From NCBI GenBank assembly GCA_018661145.1, contig JABJIU010000257.1, positions 1 to 5,758 on the forward strand: 5,758 nucleotides of DNA. The letters run 5' to 3'. This document shows, in pieces, positions 1 to 5,758 of the stretch (position 1 is the stretch's first letter; each line of letters opens with the position of its first letter). Made by a program: the position numbers and the translations under genes. The notes beneath the pieces were generated by a model, which saw only the letters and a list, made by a program, of their open reading frames with translations, was not told where the DNA came from and made no database searches. Source of the stretch: Pseudomonadota bacterium (GTDB taxonomy: Bacteria; Pseudomonadota; Gammaproteobacteria; Arenicellales; UBA868).

Positions 1-540
1 CGCGACCTTGCTCGGCGCCTCACCGATTGGTCGAAGAATCTTCCCGAAGATCACCGACGCTTCGTAGTCTGCTCGGGCGGTGGTCCTGGAATCATGGAGG
101 CCGCAAATCGTGGAGCCTCCGACGCCGGTGGCATCAATGTCGGACTTGGAATCTCCCTGCCCCACGAGCAAGCCAACAACCACTACATCACCCGTGAATT
201 GTCCCTCGAGTTCCACTACTTCTTTATGCGCAAGTTCTGGTTTGCGTACATGGCCAAAGCCGTAGTGTTCTTTCCCGGGGGGTTTGGAACCCTGGACGAA
301 TTATTTGAAATTTTGACCCTTTTGCAGACGGGCAAGATCCGAAAGCACCTGCCGATTGTGCTCTATGACAAGTCTTTCTGGCGGGAGGCTATCAACTTTG
401 AGACGCTGATCAAGCATGGCACGATCAGTGAAGATGACCTGGACTTGTTCTTACTGACCGATTCGGTTGACGACGCCTATGAGTACCTCACAGCGCAACT
501 CTCCGAGTACGGTGTCGCGGAGCACGGCGCAACGCTTTAG
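1..540 (+). CDS. LOG-family phosphoribohydrolase, 3' part (5' end outside window)
   Basis: The reading frame is open from the first base, so the gene starts upstream; about 179 residues are visible. Two hallmark motifs of the LOG / 'lysine decarboxylase-like' Rossmann fold are present: a glycine-rich GGGPGIMEAANRG at bases 76-114 and the catalytic/phosphate-binding PGGFGTLDE at bases 274-300, preceded by the conserved Arg-Lys of FFMRKFW. Characterised members cleave the base-ribose bond of nucleoside 5'-monophosphates. They release cytokinins in plants and some bacteria, and act in general purine or pyrimidine nucleotide turnover in others; they are cytosolic. The long hydrophobic segment before PGGFGT resembles the larger proteobacterial LOG subgroup more than plant-type LOG. 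The old 'lysine decarboxylase' name should not be used. The gene converges with the next gene, and no clear terminator is visible between them. The family is sure, the substrate is not. Confidence 0.9.
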   Translation, partial: RDLARRLTDWSKNLPEDHRRFVVCSGGGPGIMEAANRGASDAGGINVGLGISLPHEQANNHYITRELSLEFHYFFMRKFWFAYMAKAVVFFPGGFGTLDELFEILTLLQTGKIRKHLPIVLYDKSFWREAINFETLIKHGTISEDDLDLFLLTDSVDDAYEYLTAQLSEYGVAEHGATL

Positions 541-603
541 ACATTTCATCCCTTACGTTTGTTTCAGGGACTTTCTGGGAAACACTCGTCGATTGCTACT
601 CTC

Positions 604-1719
604 TTACGCTGAGCGGTTCTGGGTTAACCACTTTTCGACTACCGCCACCGTCTCGTCGACGACTTCGAGGCGCTTACCCTGCTGAGCCGCCACTAAAGAG
701 ACCAATTTATCAACGCGTTCTATGTTCTTCGCGCCACCTGCCAGCGCCCGCGCAGCGGACGAGGGGTTCGCGAGTGAACTGGCGGCCTTGGCATACTTCT
801 CGAAAGGCACAAAATCCGAAATGTCTCCGCCAAGATCAATACAGACCCCTACCACCCAGTCATAGACGGCCTGACTCGCGTCGAGATCGCCGTGAACAGC
901 TTCCTTAATCGGTCTCATCTCTTCCGCCTGGACGCATCGATAGTTTCCAGCCATCAGCATGGCCCACTTTGCAAGCGGGACAAAAACCGAGTCGTATACG
1001 CGAAGCTTTACCGGCAACTCCAGTGCGCCATGCTCCGGGCTTTGAAAACGCGCGGCTTCAATGCTTGCATCGAGGTCGCGCAGCATTGCTGTGTGCGCCC
1101 CATCGGCAAACGCCGCCGCCTTGAAATTAGTCGGCAACCGAACCTGCAGCACATTAGGTTTCTCCTCGGGTGGGCGAAACGCCTGTGGGTCAGGGCTGCA
1201 CAACGTCATCAGGTCAGGATCAAAAGGATCCCAAAGCTCAGGCTCCAGAAAACAGGACCGGAGACTCCCTGTCTCAAGGCCCGGAATCCGTGCGAGGTAA
1301 GGCAACAACGGCATGTTGGTGATAGCCATTGTGGGGACACCCGAAGCCGCAACCCGACCGATAAGTTCACGCACGCCTGGCGCACTGTACTGGGGCTCCT
1401 GCATCGCAAGCACAACGAGATCGAAATCTGTGGGATCAATCTTTTCAGGAGCGGCAGCCTGGAGTGAACCCGCAAGACTGCCGGAATCCACTTCGATCAG
1501 CCCGTCACGCCCTCTGACCGGAATTCTGACTACTGAACCTTCTTCATTGAAAATGGCCGCTGTAGCCTCGCGACAAACGAGGGTTGCATGGTGGCCTGCG
1601 AGCATCAGCTTGGTCGACAGCAACGAGCCGTATGAAGCACCCAGAATCAGGGTCCGGTATCGGGTCGTAGACGGCCCGCTTCTGTCCGGACCGGAAGTGT
1701 CTGCCTGGGTCAGTGTCAT
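604..1719 (-). CDS. Ketopantoate-reductase-like (PanE/ApbA fold) NAD(P)-dependent protein, divergent
   Basis: The protein is 371 residues from the chosen ATG. The N-terminal Rossmann segment (residues 21-50) reads LILGASYGS, then AGHHATLVCR, the layout of ketopantoate reductases. However, the usual GxGxxG is altered to GASYGS at 27-32. A strand DFDLVVLAMQEPQ follows where PanE has its VKAxQ strand, so the PanE lysine there is absent. In the C-terminal half, LAKWAMLMAGN (Lys251, Asn259) can be aligned with the catalytic-Lys helix of PanE, and NIERVDKLV (Glu334) with its TEID segment. At 371 residues it is longer than the usual ~300 of PanE, so pantoate synthesis is doubtful; a dehydrogenase acting on another 2-oxo or imino acid fits as well. 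Upstream in-frame starts exist at 1743 (ATG) and 1755 (TTG). 1719 is preferred because GAGAGAG precedes it and the family fold starts soon after. It is divergent from the oxygenase. Confidence 0.75.
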   Translation of the reverse strand: MTLTQADTSGPDRSGPSTTRYRTLILGASYGSLLSTKLMLAGHHATLVCREATAAIFNEEGSVVRIPVRGRDGLIEVDSGSLAGSLQAAAPEKIDPTDFDLVVLAMQEPQYSAPGVRELIGRVAASGVPTMAITNMPLLPYLARIPGLETGSLRSCFLEPELWDPFDPDLMTLCSPDPQAFRPPEEKPNVLQVRLPTNFKAAAFADGAHTAMLRDLDASIEAARFQSPEHGALELPVKLRVYDSVFVPLAKWAMLMAGNYRCVQAEEMRPIKEAVHGDLDASQAVYDWVVGVCIDLGGDISDFVPFEKYAKAASSLANPSSAARALAGGAKNIERVDKLVSLVAAQQGKRLEVVDETVAVVEKWLTQNRSA

Positions 1720-1892
1720 AGTCTCTCTCGAGTGGTCAATCATGGATAAATACAATGGCCGCGGAGTTTAACCTATGCCAGATCAGCCTAAAGGCCTTTG
1801 CTCTTCAGATCTTTGCGATCCCTAGTACACGATGGCCGCATCCAGGAGGCACATGCTATCCTGTTTGTTCCACTTCAATTCGGACCCCGGGG
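1720..1892. promoter_or_regulatory. Divergent intergenic region between PanE-like gene and oxygenase
   Basis: These 173 bases must hold the control signals for both flanking genes. For the minus-strand gene there is a weak sigma70-like match, TTAAAC (1766-1771), 17 bases, TATCCA (1743-1748). It would give a short leader and would rule out the two earlier starts. Toward the oxygenase, TGCTATCCT at 1854-1862 looks like an extended -10 box without a recognisable -35, and TACAAT lies at 1751-1756. A perfect 10-base palindrome AAAGGCCTTT sits at 1790-1799 near the middle and could be an operator half or chance. No regulator gene is in the window. All assignments are by eye and weak. Confidence 0.35.
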
Positions 1893-1918
1893 ATGATCTC
1901 CGAAATTCCGTGCGTTGA
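1853..1918 (+). CDS. Possible 21-residue leader ORF ahead of the oxygenase
   Basis: A textbook Shine-Dalgarno AGGAGG (1844-1849) stands only three bases before an ATG at 1853. That frame encodes 21 residues (MLSCLFHFNSDPGDDLRNSVR) and stops at 1916-1918, 26 bases inside the oxygenase gene in another frame. The oxygenase start itself has no good ribosome site, so ribosomes loaded here could reinitiate on it. The three-base spacing is shorter than optimal, and no homologous peptide is known to me. It may be a chance match. Confidence 0.2.
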   Translation: MLSCLFHFNSDPGDDLRNSVR

Positions 1919-2843
1919 CATTCGATCAGGGGCATCTTCAGTTTCAGATCCCGATATCGCGAGCGCCCTGGACCAGGCCCTGGCTACCCATGGCTTTTGC
2001 TATATCCAGGGCCATGACGTTGACGCCAGCCGGATCAGTCAGATCCTTGAGGTCAACCACACCTTTCACGCGTTGTCCGAGGAGGAAAAACGGGAGCTTG
2101 CCGTCAATCGCTTCCATCGCGGCTATATTGGAAAAGACGAAAGCCAAACCGTCACCTCGTCGGTGAAGCCGGCCACCCAACCCAACCAGTCTGAGTCTTT
2201 TATGGTGATGCAGCCGGTTTCTGCAGACCACCCTCGCTGGGGGAGCGCGATCTTTGGACCTAACCAGTGGCCTGATACCCTGATCCCCGAGTTCCGTATG
2301 ACCTGCCTTGACTACTTCAACGTCATGCAAACGCTTGCGTATGGACTGACGCAGCGGCTGGGGGTGGCGTTGGGACTCGGACCTGATGCTTTCACAAAGT
2401 GGTTTACCGAGCCGACTCTCTTTCTTCGTCTACTGCGTTATCCCGCCCTCAGCACCTCTGACCATCGGGATCAATTCGGCTCCGCACCGCATACTGATCA
2501 CGGCTTCCTTACGCTCGTGGCACAAGATGCGACCAACGGTCTTGAGGTGCAAACTTCCGAGGGGCGCTGGATTTCCGTACCTCCGCTTGACAATGCGTTT
2601 GTCCTTAATGTGGCCGATATGCTCTCGGTCATTTCTGGAGGGCGCTGGGCCTCAACACCGCACCGGGTCGTACTCAACCAAAGGGAGCGATACTCTGTGG
2701 CTTTTTTCTTCGATCCGAATTTCGACGCAGCCATATACCCGATGCTCCCAGCGGACCCGCCCAACCGAGAAGGGTTGCAGGTCCATTACGGGGAATACCT
2801 GATGGAACGTTTCGATAAAAACTGCCTTTACCGCGATGCCTGA
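1893..2843 (+). CDS. 2-oxoglutarate/Fe(II)-dependent oxygenase, isopenicillin N synthase family
   Basis: The protein is 316 residues, normal for this family. The N-terminal DIOX_N domain begins IPCVDIRSG and continues with ALATHGFCYIQGH and SEEEKRELA to about residue 110. The C-terminal double-stranded beta-helix carries the iron triad HTD (His200, Asp202) and His257. It also has the 2-oxoglutarate-binding RYS (Arg266, Ser268), so the enzyme should be active. Members couple 2-oxoglutarate and O2 to hydroxylation, demethylation, desaturation or ring closure; the substrate cannot be read from sequence. The frame is open back to 1755, but the first 46 residues look non-coding and lie in the divergent promoter region. 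The family domain starts at the ATG at 1893, preceded only by a weak GGGG. The deaminase gene follows after 35 bases and is probably co-transcribed. True beta-lactam synthesis is unlikely, as no partner genes are visible. Confidence 0.9.
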   Translation: MISEIPCVDIRSGASSVSDPDIASALDQALATHGFCYIQGHDVDASRISQILEVNHTFHALSEEEKRELAVNRFHRGYIGKDESQTVTSSVKPATQPNQSESFMVMQPVSADHPRWGSAIFGPNQWPDTLIPEFRMTCLDYFNVMQTLAYGLTQRLGVALGLGPDAFTKWFTEPTLFLRLLRYPALSTSDHRDQFGSAPHTDHGFLTLVAQDATNGLEVQTSEGRWISVPPLDNAFVLNVADMLSVISGGRWASTPHRVVLNQRERYSVAFFFDPNFDAAIYPMLPADPPNREGLQVHYGEYLMERFDKNCLYRDA

Positions 2844-2878
2844 GGCTATCGCCGTCATCGGGCTTTGGAAAATTAAGC

Positions 2879-3931
2879 ATGAGTGACATAACACACTTCA
2901 TCACCGCTATCCCCAAGGCGGAATTGCATGTCCATATAGAGGGCACGATTGAAGCTGACCTGCTGCTCACCATTGCCGACCGTAATGAGATAGCGCTGCC
3001 CTACAAGTCTGCGGCTGACATCCTTGCGGGACAGAGCAAGGGTAAGTCAGATCCGAAACAAAACCTCGATAGTTTTATCGAAGCTTTGGATGTTTGCCGA
3101 AGCGTGCTGCGCAGGGGGAGGGATTATGAGGACATCACCTATGGATATCTGAAGCGCTGTCAGATTGAAAAGATCGTCTACGCTGAGGTTATGTTTGATC
3201 CTCAGCAAGGTCTAAGGCAGGGCGTCGGCATCGAAGCTCAACTTGAGGCCCTAAAATCCGGAAGCCTGGCTGGTGCCCGAGACTTTGGTGTCGAGGTGCA
3301 GTGGATTATGAGCTTTCAGCGTGACAGGCCCGTTGAAGAGGCTCTGAATATTCTTGATGCGATCCAGCCCTATAGAGACCAAATTGCTGGGATTGGTCTC
3401 GACAATCCGGAGCGTCCCGACTTCCCAAACACCTTTGCCCCAGTCTTTGCCGCCGCAAAAAAAGAAGGCTATAAACTTACGTCACACTGTGACGTGCATA
3501 TCCCCAATTCCATCGAGCACATTCGCGGCTGCATCGAGACCCTGGGCGTGGAGCGCATAGACCATGGACTGAACGCTATTGAGGACGACAGCGTAGTCCA
3601 GCAATTGATCGACAAGAACATCGCGCTGACTGGCTGCCCTACACGTTACGCGTTCCAGTCACAGACCTCCCCAGACGATCTGGCAATGATGACCGGCCTG
3701 CTGGAGCAGGGTGTCTTGATTTCGCTCAACAGCGATGATCCGGCGCAGTTCGGGTCCGGTTGGCTGTCGCAGACGCTGATCGAAGCGCAGCGCACAGGGA
3801 ACTTGTCGCGGAAAACCATGGCCAAGTTTATGCGTAATGGTTTCATTTCTGCATGGCTACCCAGCGATCGAAAGGCCGCCTACCTAGAGGAATTTGACCG
3901 CTCTTGCGATGCTATTCGATGGAAGCAATAG
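2879..3931 (+). CDS. Adenosine/adenine deaminase family metal-dependent deaminase
   Basis: The protein is 350 residues, full length for this amidohydrolase branch. Zinc ligands are all present: HVH (His17, His19) in AELHVHIEG, His203, and Asp286 in NSDDP. The catalytic His229 is in RIDHG, and GLDNPE at 173-178 matches the usual GLDxxE. NSDDPAQFG and the RIDHG spacing recall adenine-deaminase-type proteins more than classical adenosine deaminase. The proton-donor motif HAGE is replaced by HCD (203-205), so Asp205 takes the place of the usual Glu. I believe a subset of actinobacterial and proteobacterial relatives shares this. CPTRYAF replaces the common CPLSN. The enzyme should hydrolyse an exocyclic amino (or substituted amino) group of a purine-like ring in the cytosol; the exact substrate is open. 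The start at ATG 2879 is supported by GGAAAA about nine bases upstream. It lies 35 bases after the oxygenase gene, likely in an operon. Confidence 0.88.
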   Translation: MSDITHFITAIPKAELHVHIEGTIEADLLLTIADRNEIALPYKSAADILAGQSKGKSDPKQNLDSFIEALDVCRSVLRRGRDYEDITYGYLKRCQIEKIVYAEVMFDPQQGLRQGVGIEAQLEALKSGSLAGARDFGVEVQWIMSFQRDRPVEEALNILDAIQPYRDQIAGIGLDNPERPDFPNTFAPVFAAAKKEGYKLTSHCDVHIPNSIEHIRGCIETLGVERIDHGLNAIEDDSVVQQLIDKNIALTGCPTRYAFQSQTSPDDLAMMTGLLEQGVLISLNSDDPAQFGSGWLSQTLIEAQRTGNLSRKTMAKFMRNGFISAWLPSDRKAAYLEEFDRSCDAIRWKQ

Positions 3932-4127
3932 ATTAGCAAGAGCAAGCAGTTGTATTTACGTTCATCGAGAACATTGGGAGATGTCGATTTCCTTGCCCCC
4001 TATGCCCCACCGCGGCACAGTGAGAAGCCCCAGGCCGCGAATTTCAACGGCAAGTAATCGTGTTGCTAGACCGCAGCAACGTTGGAGAGCAAGCGGGGAA
4101 ACTGACCGAAAATAGTGGAACTGGAAC
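3932..4127. other. Gene-free spacer between deaminase gene and tRNA-Ser 3' end
   Basis: No convincing gene is visible. An inverted repeat GTTGCT (4062-4067) / AGCAAC (4075-4080) with a seven-base loop could form a small hairpin on either strand. It is not followed by a T-run, so it is not a canonical terminator for the deaminase or the tRNA. A tandem GGAACT repeat (4117-4128) abuts the encoded tRNA CCA. An open frame with ATG at 3979 (44 residues) is proline/arginine-rich and has no family features. Confidence 0.5.
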
Positions 4128-4218
4128 TGGCGGAGAGAGAGGGATTCGAACCCTCGATACGCTATTAACGTATACACACTTTCCAGGCGTGCGCCTTCAG
4201 CCACTCGGCCACCTCTCC
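4128..4218 (-). tRNA. tRNA-Ser (anticodon GGA), CCA encoded
   Basis: Read on the minus strand, the acceptor stem GGAGAGG pairs with TCTCTCC. The D-arm begins GGCCGAGTGGCTGAAGG, typical of serine tRNAs. The anticodon stem CACGC/GTGTG closes a CTGGAAA loop, giving anticodon GGA at 4182-4184 (reads UCC/UCU). A long class II variable arm follows, with TACG pairing to CGTA. The T-arm is GAGGG-TTCGAAT-CCCTC. The discriminator G is at 4131, and CCA is encoded at 4128-4130. The mature tRNA is 91 bases including CCA. It lies 52 bases downstream of the aminotransferase gene on the same strand, with its own candidate promoter in between. Confidence 0.97.
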
Positions 4219-4230
4219 GCAAGGCGCCAA

Positions 4231-4259
4231 AGGGTATCTAAGATACGCTCTCAACGCAA
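4231..4259 (-). promoter_or_regulatory. Candidate sigma70 promoter for tRNA-Ser
   Basis: On the minus strand, TTGCGT (4254-4259) and TACCCT (4231-4236) are separated by exactly 17 bases and lie 12 bases before the mature tRNA 5' end. That is a sensible distance for a short 5' leader. The -10 is a poor match. The bases after it (TTGGCGCC) are GC-rich, like the discriminator of stringently controlled stable-RNA promoters. The spacer contains most of a perfect palindrome, GTATCTAAGATAC (4234-4246). The tRNA could instead be read through from the aminotransferase gene. Confidence 0.4.
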
Positions 4260-4270
4260 ACCGGCTTGGG

Positions 4271-5434
4271 TTAGATCAGGGCTTTCAGTCCGGTAACCAG
4301 ACGATCGAGCCCCGCGATCGCGCTGTCACTCTGGAGAGCGCCGAAAGAGGCTCTAAACGCGCATCGGTCGGTTATGCCAAAGGCACTTCCCGGGATAACT
4401 GCAACCCCGAAACGCTCAATCAAAACCCGAGCAAGGTCGAGGCCGTCACCGTCGTAGCCAGGCACCTCTACAAAAAGATAAAAAGCCCCCGAGTTTGGCA
4501 ACAGGCTTGCCTTGTCGCCCAATGCGTTCAATGCCTCGATACCCTGACGGCGGACAACTGCCATATCAGCAAGATATGGCCGACAGTAATCCGCGCCGGC
4601 CTTAAGGGCGCCCAATGCGGCGTACTGAGAAATCGCCGCTGCGCAAATCACATTCGTATCCTGGACCTTTCTCAACGCCCCAAACAATTTTTCGGGAATC
4701 GCCGCATATCCAATGCGCCAACTGGCGAAGCCATACGCCTTGCTTAACGAGTACAAACAGATGGTGTACGACTCGCTACCTTTAATCGCACCGGGAGAAA
4801 AATGCTCGGCGCTGTCGTAAAGGAAATACTCGTAGGCTTCGTCACTAATATGATAGACCCCGTGATCCCGGCACAATGTGTTCACCGCCCTCAGAGCGGC
4901 TTCCGGATACACGATCCCCGTGGGATTGTTGGGTGATACCGTAACTACGGCCCGGGTCTTTTTCGAGATCGCGCTTTCGATTGCTTCTATCTGCAGATGC
5001 CCCTTGGCATCCGTCGGCACCGTCACCGGGACGCAATCCGCAATTCGAACCGCCATTTCCTGATTAAAGTAGAACGGTTCGGGCAGAATCACCTCATCGC
5101 CAGGATCTGTGATCGCCAACAACAGGTTCAAAAATCCCATATTGCTTCCAGCCGTTACGACCACCTCTCTACCCTCAAGCGAGATTTTGTTCTCCGAAAC
5201 GAGCTTCTCTGATAGCGCAGACCGCAGGGGCTCCAACCCCTCCACCGGGCCATACTGATGCGCTGTTGGGTCATCCCAAAACATACGGATACAACCTTCG
5301 ACATCTACTGGCGGTGGATAATGAACAATCCCCTGCCCCAGGGAGATGGTCCCCGGATTTGCCAGAATGAAATCTCCGATTACTGGAATGATCGGCTGCT
5401 GAACGGATGCCATCCGTCGACTTGGTGAAATCAT
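4271..5434 (-). CDS. PLP-dependent aminotransferase, class I/II (fold type I)
   Basis: From the chosen start the protein is 387 residues, normal for this family. Visible landmarks are Tyr61 in HQYGP, NNPTG with Asn170, DEAY with Asp198 (pairs with the PLP ring nitrogen) and Tyr201. SLSKAYG carries Lys232, the Schiff-base lysine, SWRIGY carries Arg240, and FRASFG carries Arg361, expected to hold the substrate carboxylate. All catalytic positions are intact. Members are cytosolic and swap amino groups between an amino acid and a 2-oxo acid (aspartate, aromatic, kynurenine or methionine types). The donor cannot be told from motifs. The opening IIPVIGDFI...NPGTISLGQG resembles a widespread uncharacterised bacterial/cyanobacterial subgroup. 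The frame also has an ATG at 5482, but 5434 has the better ribosome site (AGGA, five-base spacer) and the family domain starts just after it. A tRNA-Ser follows on the same strand. Confidence 0.92.
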   Translation of the reverse strand: MISPSRRMASVQQPIIPVIGDFILANPGTISLGQGIVHYPPPVDVEGCIRMFWDDPTAHQYGPVEGLEPLRSALSEKLVSENKISLEGREVVVTAGSNMGFLNLLLAITDPGDEVILPEPFYFNQEMAVRIADCVPVTVPTDAKGHLQIEAIESAISKKTRAVVTVSPNNPTGIVYPEAALRAVNTLCRDHGVYHISDEAYEYFLYDSAEHFSPGAIKGSESYTICLYSLSKAYGFASWRIGYAAIPEKLFGALRKVQDTNVICAAAISQYAALGALKAGADYCRPYLADMAVVRRQGIEALNALGDKASLLPNSGAFYLFVEVPGYDGDGLDLARVLIERFGVAVIPGSAFGITDRCAFRASFGALQSDSAIAGLDRLVTGLKALI

Positions 5435-5438
5435 CTTG

Positions 5439-5443
5439 TTCCT
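5439..5443 (-). promoter_or_regulatory. Ribosome binding site that decides the aminotransferase start
   Basis: On the minus strand, AGGAA stands just upstream of the ATG at 5434, with five bases between AGGA and the ATG. The alternative ATG at 5482 is preceded only by TAGAGC, and the alternative at 5413 has no purine-rich site. This favours the 387-residue protein over the 403-residue version. Confidence 0.6.
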
Positions 5444-5577
5444 GTTGAAAAGTGGGACTTTTGAACCTGCTAACGACTCCATGCTCTACGCGAACAGGCG
5501 GGGTTAAGATCCTGGATATTCGACTTTTTAATCTGAAAAAATCACGTCATCCCTATTCGCTGTCTACTATCCGCGGT

Positions 5578-5605
5578 ATTATATGACCTCGCCGGCTGAG
5601 CCCAA
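5578..5605 (-). promoter_or_regulatory. Candidate sigma70 promoter for the aminotransferase
   Basis: The minus strand carries a perfect TATAAT (5578-5583). A half-matching TTGGGC (5600-5605) lies 16 bases upstream. Transcription would begin near 5571, giving a leader of roughly 135 bases to the preferred start. That leader is AT-rich in its first part (GATTTTTTCAGATTAAAAAG) and shows no strong hairpin. The placement is plausible, but the -35 is weak. Confidence 0.35.
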
Positions 5606-5758
5606 TTCCGATCCTGTGCACGCGCGGACACCGCTAACGCGATCTACCCGGCCATGATTCCCGGCACCGGGATCAACGCCTGCAAGGTTCACGCTGACAA
5701 AGGTATGCCCGTATCACGATGACGACAGATACGCCAAATCTCCAACCCGGCGAAAAAG
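5606..5758. other. Unassigned right-hand end, short coding-like stretch
   Basis: I see no complete gene here. One plus-strand frame is open from 5600 to a TGA at 5720-5722 and looks coding in codon choice (mostly G or C in third position). It reads AIYPAMIPGTGINACKVHAD, with only internal ATGs at 5654 and 5705. That TGA overlaps, as ATGA, an ATG at 5719 whose frame (MTTDTPNLQPGEK) is still open at the window end but has no clear ribosome site. The coding-like peptide loosely recalls part of the ornithine cyclodeaminase/mu-crystallin family, but it is too short to call. Minus-strand frames also enter from the right edge and stop within 45-75 bases. Confidence 0.3.

Noticed and set aside
549..583. 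Possible hairpin between the LOG gene and the PanE-like gene (GTTTC/GAAAC with bulge, TCCCT/AGGGA)
   Set aside because: The arms are short and interrupted, and no T-run follows on either strand, so I do not call a terminator.
892..1467. Plus-strand frame of 191 residues opposite the PanE-like gene
   Set aside because: It is rich in Arg, Cys and His, has no recognisable domain, and lies wholly antisense to a gene with clear fold features.
1755..1892. 46-residue N-terminal extension of the oxygenase
   Set aside because: It precedes the DIOX_N domain, lacks family similarity, and would run through the divergent promoter region; the start at 1893 gives the normal family length.
3979..4115. 44-residue plus-strand frame preceded by GGGAG
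   Set aside because: The purine site touches the ATG, the composition is low-complexity Pro/Arg, and no homologous family is recognised.
3932..4218. tRNA-Ser as the attachment site of an integrated element covering the oxygenase-deaminase block
   Set aside because: No integrase and no second copy of the tRNA 3' end were seen within the window.
3962..4222. Minus-strand frame of 86 residues beginning MRRGGRVAEGARLES
   Set aside because: Its N-terminal part is the translation of the tRNA-Ser sequence, a well-known false gene; the remainder has no family features.
5435..5482. 16-residue N-terminal extension of the aminotransferase
   Set aside because: The ribosome site at 5439-5443 and the family domain start favour the ATG at 5434, although the longer form cannot be fully excluded.

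Overview
The window reads as ordinary chromosomal DNA of a proteobacterium, most likely a gammaproteobacterium. The reasons are a moderately GC-rich composition, ATG starts with partial Shine-Dalgarno sequences, a tRNA-Ser with an encoded CCA end, and proteins typical of that group. This placement is inferred by eye and is not proven. No transposase, integrase, CRISPR array or rRNA is visible.

Layout. At 1-540 (+) is the 3' part of a LOG-family (nucleoside-monophosphate phosphoribohydrolase) gene cut by the window edge. It converges, with a 63-base gap, on a minus-strand gene (604-1719) for a divergent ketopantoate-reductase-like (PanE/ApbA fold) protein. A 173-base intergenic region separates that gene from a divergently read pair on the plus strand: an isopenicillin-N-synthase-type 2-oxoglutarate/Fe(II) oxygenase (1893-2843), then 35 bases later an adenosine/adenine deaminase family protein (2879-3931). 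After about 200 gene-free bases comes a minus-strand tRNA-Ser(GGA) (4128-4218 including CCA). Upstream of it on the same strand is a fold-type-I PLP aminotransferase (4271-5434). The last 320 bases hold the leader region of the aminotransferase and a short coding-like stretch whose identity I could not settle.

How the genes may work together. The oxygenase and deaminase look like one transcription unit, so an oxidised or dealkylated purine-type substrate that is then deaminated is a reasonable hypothesis. The deaminase keeps all metal ligands but has Asp in place of the usual Glu in the HAGE motif, which fits a substrate other than plain adenosine. The PanE-like gene shares the upstream region with the oxygenase and may be co-regulated with it. 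LOG enzymes also act on N6-modified or plain purine nucleotides, so a purine or cytokinin-like theme across 1-3931 is possible. It rests on proximity only. The aminotransferase and tRNA appear to be a separate unit. Nothing here is proof of a new system; the oxygenase-deaminase pair with its PanE-like neighbour is the part most worth testing.
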